Shown here piece by piece: positions 11,684 to 23,473 of a DNA stretch of 64,000 nt (positions within the stretch are counted from its first letter, which is position 1; each line of letters starts with the position of its first letter). A model generated the notes under the pieces. That model was not told the origin of the DNA and made no database searches. It saw only the letters and a program-made list of their open reading frames with translations. The DNA lies in contig OW028585.1 in NCBI GenBank assembly GCA_932294295.1, positions 14,664,771 to 14,728,770 on the forward strand. Direction: 5' to 3'. The stretch is from Alitta virens (lineage: Eukaryota; Annelida; Polychaeta; Phyllodocida; Nereididae). The translations under genes were made by a program, and so were the position numbers.

Positions 11684-12069
11684 TAATTAATAGCATTAAT
11701 TAAAGTACATACTATACATGATTGTTAATGTACAATGCATAATTGTGATTTTCATTATGAGGCAATCGTAATTGTGATGCCTTCTTAATATTGAGGTGAT
11801 TTCCCGCCATAGTTAATTGCCTTTCTGGTTTGAATAGCATAGATGTTTGATTTACTTCAAATTTCACAATTTCTTGCTAAAGACATTGAAGGTTAAGTGC
11901 ACTCAATTTGACAAGGTACTTAAAATACTCAATAACACACTTTATGCGTTATCATCGAGCTAAACGTATTTCAAGCCATATGGAAGAACCTTGGGGTAAT
12001 CCATTATGGAAGTGATGTGGCATTGGTTTGTGTTTACAGTGGGACATCACTAGTAAGACCTTTCTTGGT

Positions 12070-12335
12070 AAGGTGGTCTTAACATGAGGTGGTCCTAATA
12101 GTGAGATGATCTTAAGATTTAGATAGATTTGATTTCCAAGCAACTTTAAAAACATGATACAGAACATGTAGATAAACACCAAACAAGAATAGATGATGTC
12201 CTATTTTGTATAACATTAGTTGCAAGGAGGTGGCTACAAGAGCCCAAGTAATAGTGAGGCGGTCTTAATAGTGAGATGGTCTTAATAGTGAAATGGTCTA
12301 AATAGTGAGGTGGTCCTAATAGTAGACTTAATAGC
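12070..12335. repeat. 17-bp minisatellite, two short clusters
   Basis: GGTCTTAACATGAGGTGGTC-type units at about 12,070-12,115 and a second cluster at 12,255-12,335. They flank about 140 bp of other sequence. The unit is the same as in the 7,141 array. Confidence 0.75.
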
Positions 12336-12849
12336 AAGAGGACTTAACAATGAACAATGAAGTGAGTCGTGAAGTGAGTACTCCGCTGCGCGAGTATCAT
12401 ATTCAACTTTATTTGAGTTCTAGTCTGTCCTCGGATGACTCATTCCCAGAGATGATTACTATTAACACTTTCTCCTCTAGGTATTCCCTGGGTAATCAAT
12501 CCTTGTTCCCTGGAGTTGTAATCCTCAATTGTTTGGAGAGAGAGCTAATTGCTTTTTCAACATACGTGAATTTTGTTTGCGTGCGAGCCAATAACATAGA
12601 TAACGTTCTGTCATAGTGTAATTGTGCGTTTCTTCGGTGTTCGGGGTGCGTTCTGAAATATGTCGGTATTCGGCTTCAAATAAGCAATATAGTAGTAGTT
12701 CCTGTTTAGTTGTTGCATATTCCAAGACCTAAGATTTTTGTCACCGCCATCAATGTGGACTTTGATTTGACTTACATGCAGGGTGGAAAGGCCCTGCTCG
12801 GTAACTTTAGATGTTTTTCTGTATGGATGCAATTGTGACAAAAATATTT

Positions 12850-12972
12850 CAGATTATGTTGCAGAATCGAACTGTAATTGAAGTAACTAAGTCCGAGATG
12901 GCATCCAAATCGCTATCATTCAGAAGGTATTGTCAGTGCTTTGGTGGCTGTCAATGGCTATGGATTCACAAT
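12850..12972 (-). repeat. Single inverted copy of the 140-bp satellite
   Basis: Reads in reverse orientation: CTGTAATTGAAGTAACT, GATGGCATCC and GGCTGTCAATGGCTATGG are complements of the satellite blocks seen at 8,329 and 13,397. Confidence 0.7.
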
Positions 12973-13396
12973 ATTAACATTGTTATTTAAATTGAGTTCA
13001 ATTCAATTCAATTTATTCATGCTCACCACTGAGTGGTATGGAGCCAAAAAAAAAGTTCAAAATACAAACAACATGCAATTTGAAATACACAAATCATAGA
13101 TGTTGACCAGGGGCTATGAAGGAGTTGTGCAATCGCTCCATTGTTGACTATTTTCAAATTTTGTTACAATAATATCACACAATTTTAGGAGCTTCGCTAA
13201 AGTTACATTATCTTTCGAATTAAAGAGTTCTATAATTTTTGCCATAAGAGAGAGATTCCGTTTTGATGGAAAAAGGGACATAGACGGTTTCATATTTATG
13301 AATAGTAGTAGCCTTTTGAAAACTTATTCAGACACTTAACTTTCTGTTAATACTTAACTTTCCATAGCCCGTAAACAATAAATATCATTGTTCCGC

Positions 13397-13930
13397 ACCC
13401 ATGCTCATAGACAGCCACTGACATTACATTTAGGATGATAGTAAAATTTGTTGCTATCTTTGACTAAGCTGCTAAGTAACTATTGTGAATACATTGCCAT
13501 AGACAGTTGCTGACGTTAAATTTAGAATGCCATCTTCTAGTAAATTACTTCCGTTACACGGTTGATAAATCTGACTTTTCATATCTTGCTAAATGTAAGT
13601 ATTTGTAGAGTGAACCCATTGCTATAGACAGCCACTGACATTACATTTAGGATGGTAGTAGAATCGGATGCTATCTTTAACTAAGTTACTTCGATTACAG
13701 TTTGAATTTGCATAAAAAAATCTGGCCACTTGTAATCTACAATGATAAATTTATAAATTAAACTCATAGCCATAGACAGGCACTGAAATTCACTTTGAAT
13801 GATACTAGAGAATCTCATGCCATCTTTAACCAAGGTCATAAGCTTATGACTCGATGCTTTAACTAAGTTACTTCAATTACAGTTTGAATGTGCATCAAAA
13901 TATGAAAAGGTCTGAATAATTTGAGGTCTA
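13397..13930 (+). repeat. 140-bp satellite, four tandem copies
   Basis: Copies start near 13,400, 13,497, 13,615 and 13,765 with CATAGACAGCCACTGACATT-like sequence. They carry the blocks GAATCGGATGC, AAGTTACTTC(A/G)ATTACAG and TTTGAATTTGCAT. Units vary from about 100 to 160 bp through internal deletions and one small internal duplication. Confidence 0.8.
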
Positions 13931-15051
13931 TTGTCAGTGTATATGTCATACAAAACCCCTTTTCTCACTTAGGGTATGTAATAAGTGAGCAGTCCGTGGT
14001 GCACTGTCGCGGTATTAACGAAAGACAAAGCACACCGACCCTGTCAGTTAGCTATGTCTTGACAATATCACAGTCTCCCAAGGGAGAAGTTGTTGGGCAT
14101 TATCACTGTTTGCAGGGAACATTGGCACGTGCTGGAACAATGGAAAACAATGAGGTCATGTGACCAGGGAACGGTTAATTGTTCCCGCACATGCCACTAG
14201 GGTTGGTGTTATGAATTGGAAGATGGCCGTAATAAGTTTACGGTATATTAGGGACTAGTGCTTCTGTCATAAGAATGTAGAGATAAGTAAAAGTGATGAT
14301 CCGCCCGAATGTAGATATCCATACTAGGGGAACACATGCTATGTTGGACAGTGGGGTAAAATGGCGACTAGAATATAAAATAAGTAAATATAAATGAATA
14401 AATAATTTAGATATAAGTGTAAGAAAATAATGAAAATTGCTTGGAATTTGTTTGATTGCATTTAATGTTTGTTTTTGTGTCATGCTGTTAATTTATGATT
14501 TTATCGTCAAACTTTCAATAAAAATATTGTGGATCATGGCACTCGACAAGCGACATAGCCTGTATAATTTGTTGTTTGAAATGAATGATCCAAATGTGAC
14601 ATCTAAATGTATACCTTTGATGAATAGATGATTTCACTGTAAGCCCCGAAGTTTTGCTGATTTGAGGTTATGGTTTCGACCTATGAGCAATTTGTGGGAT
14701 TTTATAATGAGCTTAGAACTGTGATCTTTGATTATTTTATGGCTACTTGGATATGGTTTATCTTTGACATCAGGTTTATGTCAATTTGATGATCTTATTA
14801 CGTATTGAGTTGATATCACGATGTATATGTAAACAAATGGGAGACTTTTCAGTCAACAGGGGGAGCTCCATGCCGGTCCTCACTACCATTGTGACGTCAT
14901 CAATGCACTCGATGACCTGATTGTGTGATGACATCATCAAACAATGGCATATAGTTGTTGACCTGAAAGTTCCTAATTGGTCCTGATTCAATATATTACT
15001 TGATATTATGCAAATTTATATTTCACCCGCTTACTTTTTACTCCTTTCTAG

Positions 15052-15261
15052 ACAACACAGCGAATCATCGAAGACCACAAACCTCTGGTGGAAGATCTTA
15101 ACTCGACAGGACACGAATTGTCCGAACTCTGCAGCGATGAGGATGCTTCGGATCTCAAAGAAGATGTTGATAACGTCAACGCAAAATACGATGAGGTCAA
15201 AGGAGCCATTCGTGAAAAATTGGGCGATCTGGATGACGCTCTTAGAAGCGCAACGACTGAT
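15052..15261 (+). CDS. MACF1/DST: Spectraplakin rod exon 1: spectrin repeat a, helices B and C
   Basis: Acceptor ttctag and donor gtaagt bound 210 bp (70 codons), phase 0 at both ends. It begins in the second helix of a spectrin repeat (IIEDHKPLVEDLNSTG) and ends at the start of the next repeat. Order and content match the vertebrate dystonin/MACF1 rod, where the corresponding segment also starts with an '...EHKP' helix. Because the first helix is absent, long isoforms must splice in an upstream exon, whereas the alternative exon at 3,620-4,633 would join here and leave a half repeat. The following intron of 2.35 kb contains a small pogo-like element at 16,502 and otherwise AT-rich sequence. 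Confidence 0.9.
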
Positions 15262-17614
15262 GTAAGTATTTAATAAATAACGTTCAATAATTATCACCTT
15301 TTTTAACTTAATATAAAGCTTTCGTGATGTCTTTTCTGCATATTTTTATATAGTTTATCTTCGAAATGCATGTATTAACAGTCAAAACACACTTAAGTGC
15401 CCTCCCCCCAATTTGACCGTTGGCAAAACAACTGGACAAACAGATTTTATATGTCCTGGAACTTATGTATACCTATTTATTCTACCAAAACTACTTCTAA
15501 GGACCCTAGAAGCAATAATAAAGCATTAAAAGTAAGTTTCATTGATATTTTTTTCCAGGTAGTATAATAAGATTTTGAGAGTTTGTTACTAAAACTTACG
15601 AGCGTTAACTAATATAAACTTGAAAGATTCCGTGCTATAAATACATAAAGATTACCTCAGCACTATTCAGATACTGCTTTAAAAAAAAAAAAACCTTAAC
15701 AATTAGGTCCTATTCAGTTTTGTTTGGTTTTCTCTCTGTCAGACTTTTGGCTTTGAAAATCTGATGGACAGTAAAAAAGTTTATCGATCAGTTTGCGAAA
15801 ATTACAAAAAGATCTGAGTAGGATCTTGTGAAATCAAAAAAGTACTGTTTACTGAGCACTTACTGGCGAATTCCCATTTTTTCTATTTTAGATTGTGTAA
15901 TATTCCTTTAATATTGTTAATATGACATTTTTGGTATCATTTTTAAAATAATTAACATATATTTGGTGTATTTTTCATACATTTACGTCCAAAATTCTTA
16001 CAAGTTTTTTTACTTCCATTTCTTCATATTTTCTTTTACTTTGTGGTTATTATTATATACTTGACTTTTTAATTTATATTCCAAACTTCTAACTTTGTTA
16101 TTTTCCAAATAAAATTAATTCTTGTCTTTGTGTAACTGACAGCCAACAGGACCTATGAACCTGAAGGTATAAGATGAAAATTGTTTATTGTCTTAGCAGT
16201 CAAAATTGTACTAATTACTAATGACCTTGTATCCAATATACCAGCCATATACTACAGTATTATATTGGTGTGGTCTCAGAGTAAACAGAGACGTCACACG
16301 GTCATGCAATGAATTCTGGGAAAAGTGATTATATTGATCTCATAAAGAGAACAATGGATGCTTGTTCCATGAGAGGTGCATTGATGAATGACTACAGCCC
16401 ATTGTACCTAGTGATGACATCACTATAAGGTAGATGTCATCGAACCGTTACGGCCACATTTCCCAGAATTCCTTGCTGAAACCATTGGATATACAGCTGT
16501 GCAGTGGAACCTCACAATTAAGACCCCCCTTGGGAATCACTGAGGTGGTCTTACTATTGAGGTAGTCTTAATTCTGGAACAACTATTCATTGTAACTACA
16601 GTTTAAGGATCCAGTGGTCTTAGTTGTCGGGTGCCACGGTATAGGTCTACATGTGTCCCGTCTGTGTGCAAATACTCTGTGGAATGGTGTGCTAAATACT
16701 TAAGTTTATGGCAATACATTTATATATTAGCCACATAGTATAATAAATTAATTAATGTACAAATGTTCTATTGAGTTTATTGAGTGTGATTAAAATAATG
16801 GCAATTGTCCTCACTTTTTGAAGTGCAAAAAGAAAAAGTTTTCATAATGCAACAATTTGGTGTGAAACGCACGATGTTAATACACACACATAATTATTGT
16901 AAAATATATCCTATGCGAAAAATTCATTTCACTACATTTTATATTGTATTGATATTATTTCGTTGGTATCATTTAATATCGTAGCACTAAAATATTACTT
17001 GTAATTTAAAAGAATATAGTTTGAAGGGCTCTGTAGTTATGCGATAGTAAATGACATGATTTATTATATTATAGTTTAGTACTTGTATTCAATTGGGACC
17101 GGTATGTATTGATATGTATGTAAATACTTAGGGTGTAGGGCCATATTCTATACAGATGATTTTCAATACCATATTGATAAATTCAGTTGATGCGGCTACA
17201 CTCAAATGACTGAGGATGGAGTATAGAATATTGAATGCAGGTTTTTTATGTTTCGCATGCTTACTGCATGCCTGCAATGTAAGCATTCGGTGTAGGAATA
17301 ATTAAAACAATAAGATATTCATCGCAGGAAAAAAGTCTGTCATGTCATACAAAAAAATTGCAGTAAATCTTCACAGCCTTCCTATAAAATATTAAAAAAA
17401 CTATGACGTATAATCTCGTCAGAAAAAAAAAATCCATGTATTCTCTTTACATCGAATTAAATTGAGTTTAAAATCATTATAGCGACTATCTCCGTATTAC
17501 AACTCCAATTCAGCACCAGACTCCGTTCTTCTGTGACTGCATATAGGATATCGTACATGATAATTACACGTAATATGTTTTAATTAAACCTAATTTCGTT
17601 AATTATCTATTCAG
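15262..17614 (+). other. MACF1/DST: Intron 1 of the rod region
   Basis: AT-rich, starting with GTAAGT and ending in TATTCAG. It contains the small TIR element at 16,502-16,639. I see nothing else of note. Confidence 0.8.
16502..16639. mobile_element. Small pogo-like MITE (CAGTGGAACC end) with GGTCTTA units
   Basis: Starts CAGTGGAACCTCACAATTAA and ends in GGGTGCCACGGTA, whose reverse complement (TACCGTGGCACCC) resembles the start. The interior has GAGGTGGTCTTACTATTGAG, the unit that is amplified in the 17-bp arrays. CAGTRGAACC-type ends are common among pogo/Tc1-mariner MITEs, so family assignment is tentative. Confidence 0.55.
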
Positions 17615-17734
17615 GTTGGTGACACGATTGATGGCCTTCTGGAAGAACTTCATTATATCAATAACCTCGTGGAACACGCTGATCCAATCGCTGCTAACCC
17701 AGATGCGCTGCGAGAACAGATCACTGAAAACAAT
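17615..17734 (+). CDS. MACF1/DST: Spectraplakin rod exon 2: spectrin repeat b, helix A
   Basis: 120 bp, 40 codons, phase 0/0, acceptor ttcag and donor gtaagt. It encodes GLLEELHYINNLVEHADPIA followed by NPDALREQITENN, the first helix of a spectrin repeat plus the usual turn; the canonical Trp of helix A is absent here. A 15-bp minisatellite begins about 150 nt into the next intron. Confidence 0.9.
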
Positions 17735-17887
17735 GTAAGTACTAATGAAAGGATTTACCAGACGTTTTATGATTAGGACACGCCTAAAGATTTTGTGGGT
17801 AACTGCAAATCGATCGCTTGGTTATTTGTGATTTGATTATATTAGTGACCAGTTGAATGTCGTAATTATTTCCTGAATTTCGTTGAA

Positions 17888-18004
17888 ATGTATTGCCGTG
17901 ATATGTATTGCCGTGATATGTATTGCCGTGAAATGTATTGCCGTGAAATGTATTGCCGTGAAATGTATTGCCGTGAAATGTATTGCCGTGAAATGTATTG
18001 CCAG
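17888..18004. repeat. 15-bp minisatellite, 7 full copies plus a partial
   Basis: Units ATGTATTGCCGTGAA (the first two end in GAT) repeat exactly every 15 bp from 17,888, ending in a partial unit at 17,993. Because 15 is a multiple of 3, more than one frame stays open and gives spurious repetitive proteins. Confidence 0.95.
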
Positions 18005-21000
18005 GTTATATTTGATATTTTTTCTATGTCATATCATATTTTTGTGGCAGGTAATCTTATGTTATTTCATAAGAGTGTTCAAATTGATAGGTTTTCCAGT
18101 TGTCTGAGTCAACCAAAATTGGGCACAAACAACCGCTGTCACAAGGACGATCAAAATTAGTTAGGATTTTGTAAACAAATCTATAGATTGAACGTGTATA
18201 GTAGAAATTAATTCTGGTCAGCGGTCACATCCATTGGTAAAACTCTTTCGATAGGTCCCTCTATTCGGTTTTAGTGCAGTATAGCGGACCCAAATTTATA
18301 AAAGTAAACTGAAGATGGACTGGATTTTTATCATGAATATGGAAACCGCCATCCTTTGTTGTGACGTCATACATTGTATGTCATATGCTTGGCAACGAGG
18401 CTCGCTAAATATGGTCACAAATCGGAGTCCGCTGTACTGCCATTTTTCACTGTATTCTTTTGATTGCGCTAATGTGATGAACATAAGTTAGTGGAACTAA
18501 GTCTGGTGTGTATAACTTCCGAAGACCTTTTTAAGCAGTGGCGACCCAGCATAATGACCATCAATGAATGAATATAATCAACTTGTAGAGGTCAAGAAAG
18601 ACCTATTGGTAAAAAAAATAATTGTAAATCAGTTTAAAAATAAAAAAATAAAATAATAATAATCAAACAATGTATCACTACGCGGAGACTAGTACCATCA
18701 AAATATGTAACATTTAACAAGAACAAGAACACAACAACAAGACTGAGAAGCATCAGCCTTCTTTGGATGTATACATGTACTGTGTACTGTGATAAAAGTA
18801 CTATGGGAGAACCACACAATCGGGGTTTTTATGGTCTCCGTTAATATTTGATGATCTGTGGGAGTTGTCTCATAGAGGGCGTTGGGTTAAATTAGGACTG
18901 AGACCCCTCAACCTTCTTCGGAAGCACTTGTTCTCCCTCGCCCTTATTTATGGCATTTTCTTGATGAAATATTGCATAACGATATTTTGATCAAGTTTTG
19001 CGAGAGTACAAGATGTCTTATGAAGATTTATGGAAGCACTCCCTTGATTATTTTGCTGTTACATCGTAATTAATGCATTCCGCTCTGTGAGAAGTAGTAG
19101 CAAGCTTATGTGAGGATATTTTGGGGATTCCGAAACATGCTTGTAAGTGTTCCACGGTTGATTAAGAAAGACGAGCCGAAGCCTTGTGAAGGCACCGATG
19201 CCTTTTTTGGGTGGGTGAGGTTGTTGTCGTTGTTGCAACGTGTCGACAAGTTGCATCCCATCATGCAAATGACTTGCTGACTTTCAGTATGATATTTGCT
19301 GTTAGTGGAGAAAAAACTAAGCATTGTATTTGACCTTGTACATTGGTTACCTTGGTTACCTAAATGCTGGATTAAATACTGTTGCAACTTTCATTCTTTA
19401 GCTCCAGTACAGTCATGCCAGTAATTGGATGCTGCCTTCCATTTTCGATGACTCTAACTCTACTCTTTGACTTGTTGTCGACCACAATTCAGTTTCAGGT
19501 TCCCACCGAACCTATATTACTGATATGCCTCCATCACCTAACCCTGTAAAGTCATGTCGTACCATTGTCCTACCCCGGAATGACCATGTTTTCACGGGCG
19601 GAGTGTCGAGTGATACATAAGGTCCCATGAGTACCTAAGGTCATAGCGAAACCTAACATTCATATTATGCACACAAAGTGTCTATTAAACACCTGCAACA
19701 TTTGGTCAGAAAATAGTAAATGTCCAAGACTGGTCGCCGGTGGTCGGCCGTATGGCGATGAATGTGGTCAGCGACAAAAAAAGCATCTGTCTGAGAGGCA
19801 AGGATTCCCTAAGGAGCTGCATAAAAAATGTGAGAAGAATGAAGCATCTGTCAGGAGGCAAGGCCAGAGTGTTTGTTCAAGGGCTTGTGTTGCCATGACG
19901 AATGACCTCAGAGGTCGGAGAGGGCACGCCGACTTGCAGAGGGCCTCAGACCTTTGATGTAGTTCTGCTTGTTAGGGCATTTGTATTGTAGGTACACAAC
20001 GTGAAGGTCGTATATGGCATCCTTATTGTACTTGAAGGTCATTCATGGTCGATATGTTGGAATTCTTATTGTATTGCAGTTTTGAATTACGTCGAAGGAC
20101 GCACTGTAATATGGATGTTGCAATCTAAAAAGAACCAAGTTTATTTGGTATAGTATATAAAAATGTACAAGATCTGGAGGGCCCTTCTAAGACAGCCAGC
20201 CAGCCAACCATTCTGTCGCTGACTTGTCGGTTGTTGCAATAGTAAATGTAAATGGTTAACTGGTTATAGATAATAATAAAGAGTCTTCAATTAGATGATG
20301 GACATACTTCGCTGACTTTCCAATTACACCTTTGGAAGGTCAGTCCAAGCTTGAGCCTTTCTCAACTCCCTTGGGAATACACACCCATCAGACTGCCAAT
20401 TACTCGCCATCAGCACCAATACTACACTCAAGGTTATTCAGATTAGCAAGGGTGGCGAGCACCTGAACCGCTGGAGGTTTATGCTTGGTTTTGTCGTTCG
20501 GCAAACAGTCAGCGTCTTAATGGAGGCTGCTCCTGGTCATCCATCACTCACCTTTGACTTTTTTAGCTGGAGCATCACCATGGAGACAATAGACAGAACA
20601 GACATCAATCGCTCATCCCATAATGCATCAGTGTATGCATTGTGACGTCATAGTGTGTGTACATTGGTGCAACATGTGGCACTGCATTGTTTTACTTCAT
20701 TTATTGAGATCTTCGGCAAGCTAGCAATATCATACAGCAAAAATAAATTATACTGTAAAATATTTCGGCCGTTATTAAGTAAAGCTTTTTCTTGCTCGCT
20801 CGTAACATTAATTTTATAATTTATTTGTGAAAAAGATTTTGATATCATTCATGGCAAATACTGCTAATGTCAGCAGTAGTTTCAGCGATCGCTTAGTGGA
20901 TAAATTTTCAAGATAAATAGTGAACTTTGAGCATGGCTGCCTCGGCAAAAATAGATACAGATATCGTTAGATAGCGGAGACAGGTTGCTTAATTAATAAT

Positions 21001-21653
21001 CATGGAAAAAAGAGGAAAAGGAAAAAATAAAATAAGAGCAAAGTAAAGGTTTATTGATTAATATGTAATACGAAACTACTTCTTGGACTTTAATTTTTAA
21101 TTATTCAGTTATGATTGAGGTTCTCTTCAGTAAAATTCGGGTGTAGTCTAAATTTTTCTGGAAAATTTGTATTTGTATCACTGGTATTTATTGTGTTACA
21201 AAAACTGGTATTAGTATTATAATTGTAATGAGCATTAAAATAATTCAGCATCAATTTTAATTCAAATTTCAATTTAATTGCAATGATACTGATAACACAG
21301 GTTGGCATATTTTTATTGCCATAACATTATATCAAGAGTCATACGAATAAATAAGATTATTAATTTACACTGCATAATATATAGCCGGAATAGATGCTAC
21401 AACTGCTACATCGGTCTCTTTGGGGAGTTTAGTAAATTGCTTTTCTCTAGATCGAACAATATTTTGTGAGTAATGTCAATCTAAGGGATTGTAGGTTGCC
21501 GCAGTGTGTCCATGACTCATGGCTGGTCTAGACAGAGCATACCGAGTACGCTTTTAGGTGCCATTTGTACTGGCTGCTGATGCAGTGCAATGGTATCTAG
21601 TCAGGCTAGTTGCAGATAAAGTAGTTATACATAGAACCCCACAATAAACACCT

Positions 21654-21669
21654 CCCCCCCCCCCCCCCC
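21654..21669. repeat. Poly-C tract (16 C)
   Basis: Uninterrupted run of 16 C in an intron. A second, longer tract lies at 25,290. Confidence 0.9.
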
Positions 21670-22527
21670 GTAGCGGGAATATATTGATATTAATTTATTT
21701 GTTCTGACTTACAAAGTATGATGACTGTGTATATAAGATCACCTTAAATTTTCATGCTTTCTTTTATTGGCCATTTTTATCTCGATACATTCATCTTTAA
21801 TATATATATAATTTTATTGACAGTATTATGTCAAATATGACATATTTGTCACAAACATCAATACATTAAAATTCAACAGAAAATTTTGCAAAACATGAGT
21901 ACACTGTACAATTTAGAATAAAATAAATAGAAATTCATTAAAAGATAAGAAAAATACAAATCAATTTAGTAATGGTTCCAGCCACCAAGTGAAAGTTATT
22001 TACAAATGATTATAGTTAACATCATTTCAGCAATTCTATGTACTATATAATATTATTTTACATACACATTTATACACGGAAGTAGATGTAGGTAGATATA
22101 TCATAAGCTCATCAACAAGATTTAATATTCTATAAATGGTGGGTCCCATATCATATCATATTAAAGGCAAATGGTTTCATAATGACTTGGGAGTTCTATT
22201 CCTGACTCCAAATTGGATATACAGCTATAGTATATACTTCACTCACACAACTGTGAATAAGAGTAATGAATACATATGATAAGTAATTAGAAAAGAAAGG
22301 TAGCGTAGTTATTTTAAGATCGTTTTGCGAGGCACCAGAAGTATGATCGCTAGGTACAAGAAGTTCTAGAATGAAGACCACCTCAATATTAAGACCAAAC
22401 CAGTGACTCCAAATGTTGCCATATTTGTGGAGTTCCCCTGTACATGGTAATTAGTTGAATACTAATTCCTTTAACTAATGCAATGATGCTTATAAATGAA
22501 TTGTGATTATCTAGCTTATTAGATTCA

Positions 22528-22730
22528 GCTGGGTGGTCTAGTGATAAGACGCTCGCCTGCTTCTCTTTAATTGGCCGTCCCTGGTACTCAGTGTCTATGC
22601 TGAGGCAAGTAAAAGATCCCACCCATGGGGTAAATGTGTAACATGGGTGGACTTCTCATCTCTCTCACCTCATCAATCAACCATCGATAGCAGCAAGAAC
22701 TTGCCTTAGGGGGCTGCACTTCCCATATGT
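22528..22730 (+). mobile_element. SINE family A copy with alternative 3' end
   Basis: tRNA-like head GGTGGTCTAGTGATAAGACG, then the core TCTATGCTGAGGCAAGTAAAAG and CCACCCATGGGGTAAATG. The 3' part is not the usual TAAGCTGACTAAGCTTC block but ATCAATCAACC...GCAGCAAGAACTTGCCTTAG. The minus-strand copy at 35,415 has this same end, so it is a real subfamily. Confidence 0.75.
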
Positions 22731-23382
22731 ATCTATTGATATTCCTTTCAATATGTACTAATCATATGTCTTTGATGATTGAAGATTTTTTTGGCGAAAA
22801 CTGACTTTTTCCGCTGTTATAAGCCATGTCCTTGAGTGGATCACCAAGCTGGTTTATGCCAAGGCTAACGTAGACTGAGTAGGATTCAACGTGCTAGAAA
22901 AAATATATATTGTAGGAAATAGAAACAGGCATTGAAGCATTATCTAAAATCACTCAAAATCTTGTCTTGTCATTCAAAATATTTTCTTCATGGTGTGGTG
23001 TCTTGCACTTTGAGTCATATTAAACGAAAAACATTTTGAGTCAGATCTGTAAGTTTGGTGTAGGCTTTATCATCTCATCATTATGTCTACCATTGGCTGG
23101 TGGTCATGGCAGATCTGACCAGTACTGACCAGTACTGACCATTAACTGTCTCGAAATCTCTGGACGACTTTGCATTGAACACATCTTTTTTGTGTACGAA
23201 ATTATTTCCATAGTTGCATTTCAGATTTATACAAAGATTCTTTTGTAGCCACTCCTTGAGTTGTGAGTAAAACCCTGGCAATACATTTCACGATTCAATT
23301 TTAAAGTTCAAATTTCATGAGATTGATTACAGTGCATTGTATTTCATTGGTATATCGATATATTATGTTTGTCTTTATTTAG

Positions 23383-23473
23383 ACTTACGTGGATGATGTT
23401 GATCGGCGTATACCAGCCATCGCTAGTGCCAAGGAAACGGTCCGAAATCTGACACCGGAAAACAGCGAAGAAT
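23383..23473 (+). CDS. MACF1/DST: Spectraplakin rod exon 3: spectrin repeat b, helix B
   Basis: 91 bp, phase 0 in and phase 1 out (donor AAT|gtaagt). Encodes TYVDDVDRRIPAIASAKETV and RNLTPENSEE, a typical second helix. It is one of the two exons here that do not end in phase 0. The next intron (1.6 kb) holds a 22-bp tandem repeat at 24,149. Confidence 0.9.

Larger units (their letters stand above)
4634..15051 (+). other. MACF1/DST: Intron between alternative first exon and spectrin-repeat exon 1 (10.4 kb)
   Basis: No exon recognised. It holds a palindromic element (5,443), SINE copies (5,598; 6,827; 9,034; 9,250), a (CTG)10 tract, a 17-bp minisatellite (7,141; again 12,070), a roughly 140-bp satellite (8,329; 13,397), a TIR element (11,324) and a 10-bp repeat (10,794). 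The open frame at 12,350-12,616 (88 aa) resembles nothing I know. The rest, including 14,000-15,050, shows no structure. For the long isoform, a helix-A exon should precede 15,052; I did not find one here, so it may lie left of the window. Confidence 0.6.
17735..23382 (+). other. MACF1/DST: Intron 2 of the rod region (5.6 kb)
   Basis: Contains the 15-bp minisatellite (17,888), a run of 16 C (21,654) and a SINE copy (22,528). An AT-rich stretch at 21,800-22,000 with dispersed ATACATT/TATTGA motifs could be the tail of an old LINE. The 96-codon open frame at 19,667-19,957 has no recognisable domain and I do not call it. Confidence 0.7.

Noticed and set aside
12350..12616. 88-codon open frame
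   Set aside because: No recognisable domain, no supporting splice or neighbour context, and it starts inside the edge of a minisatellite cluster.
17883..18160. Two overlapping frames with perfect 5-residue protein repeats
   Set aside because: Artefact of a 15-bp minisatellite, whose period keeps frames open.
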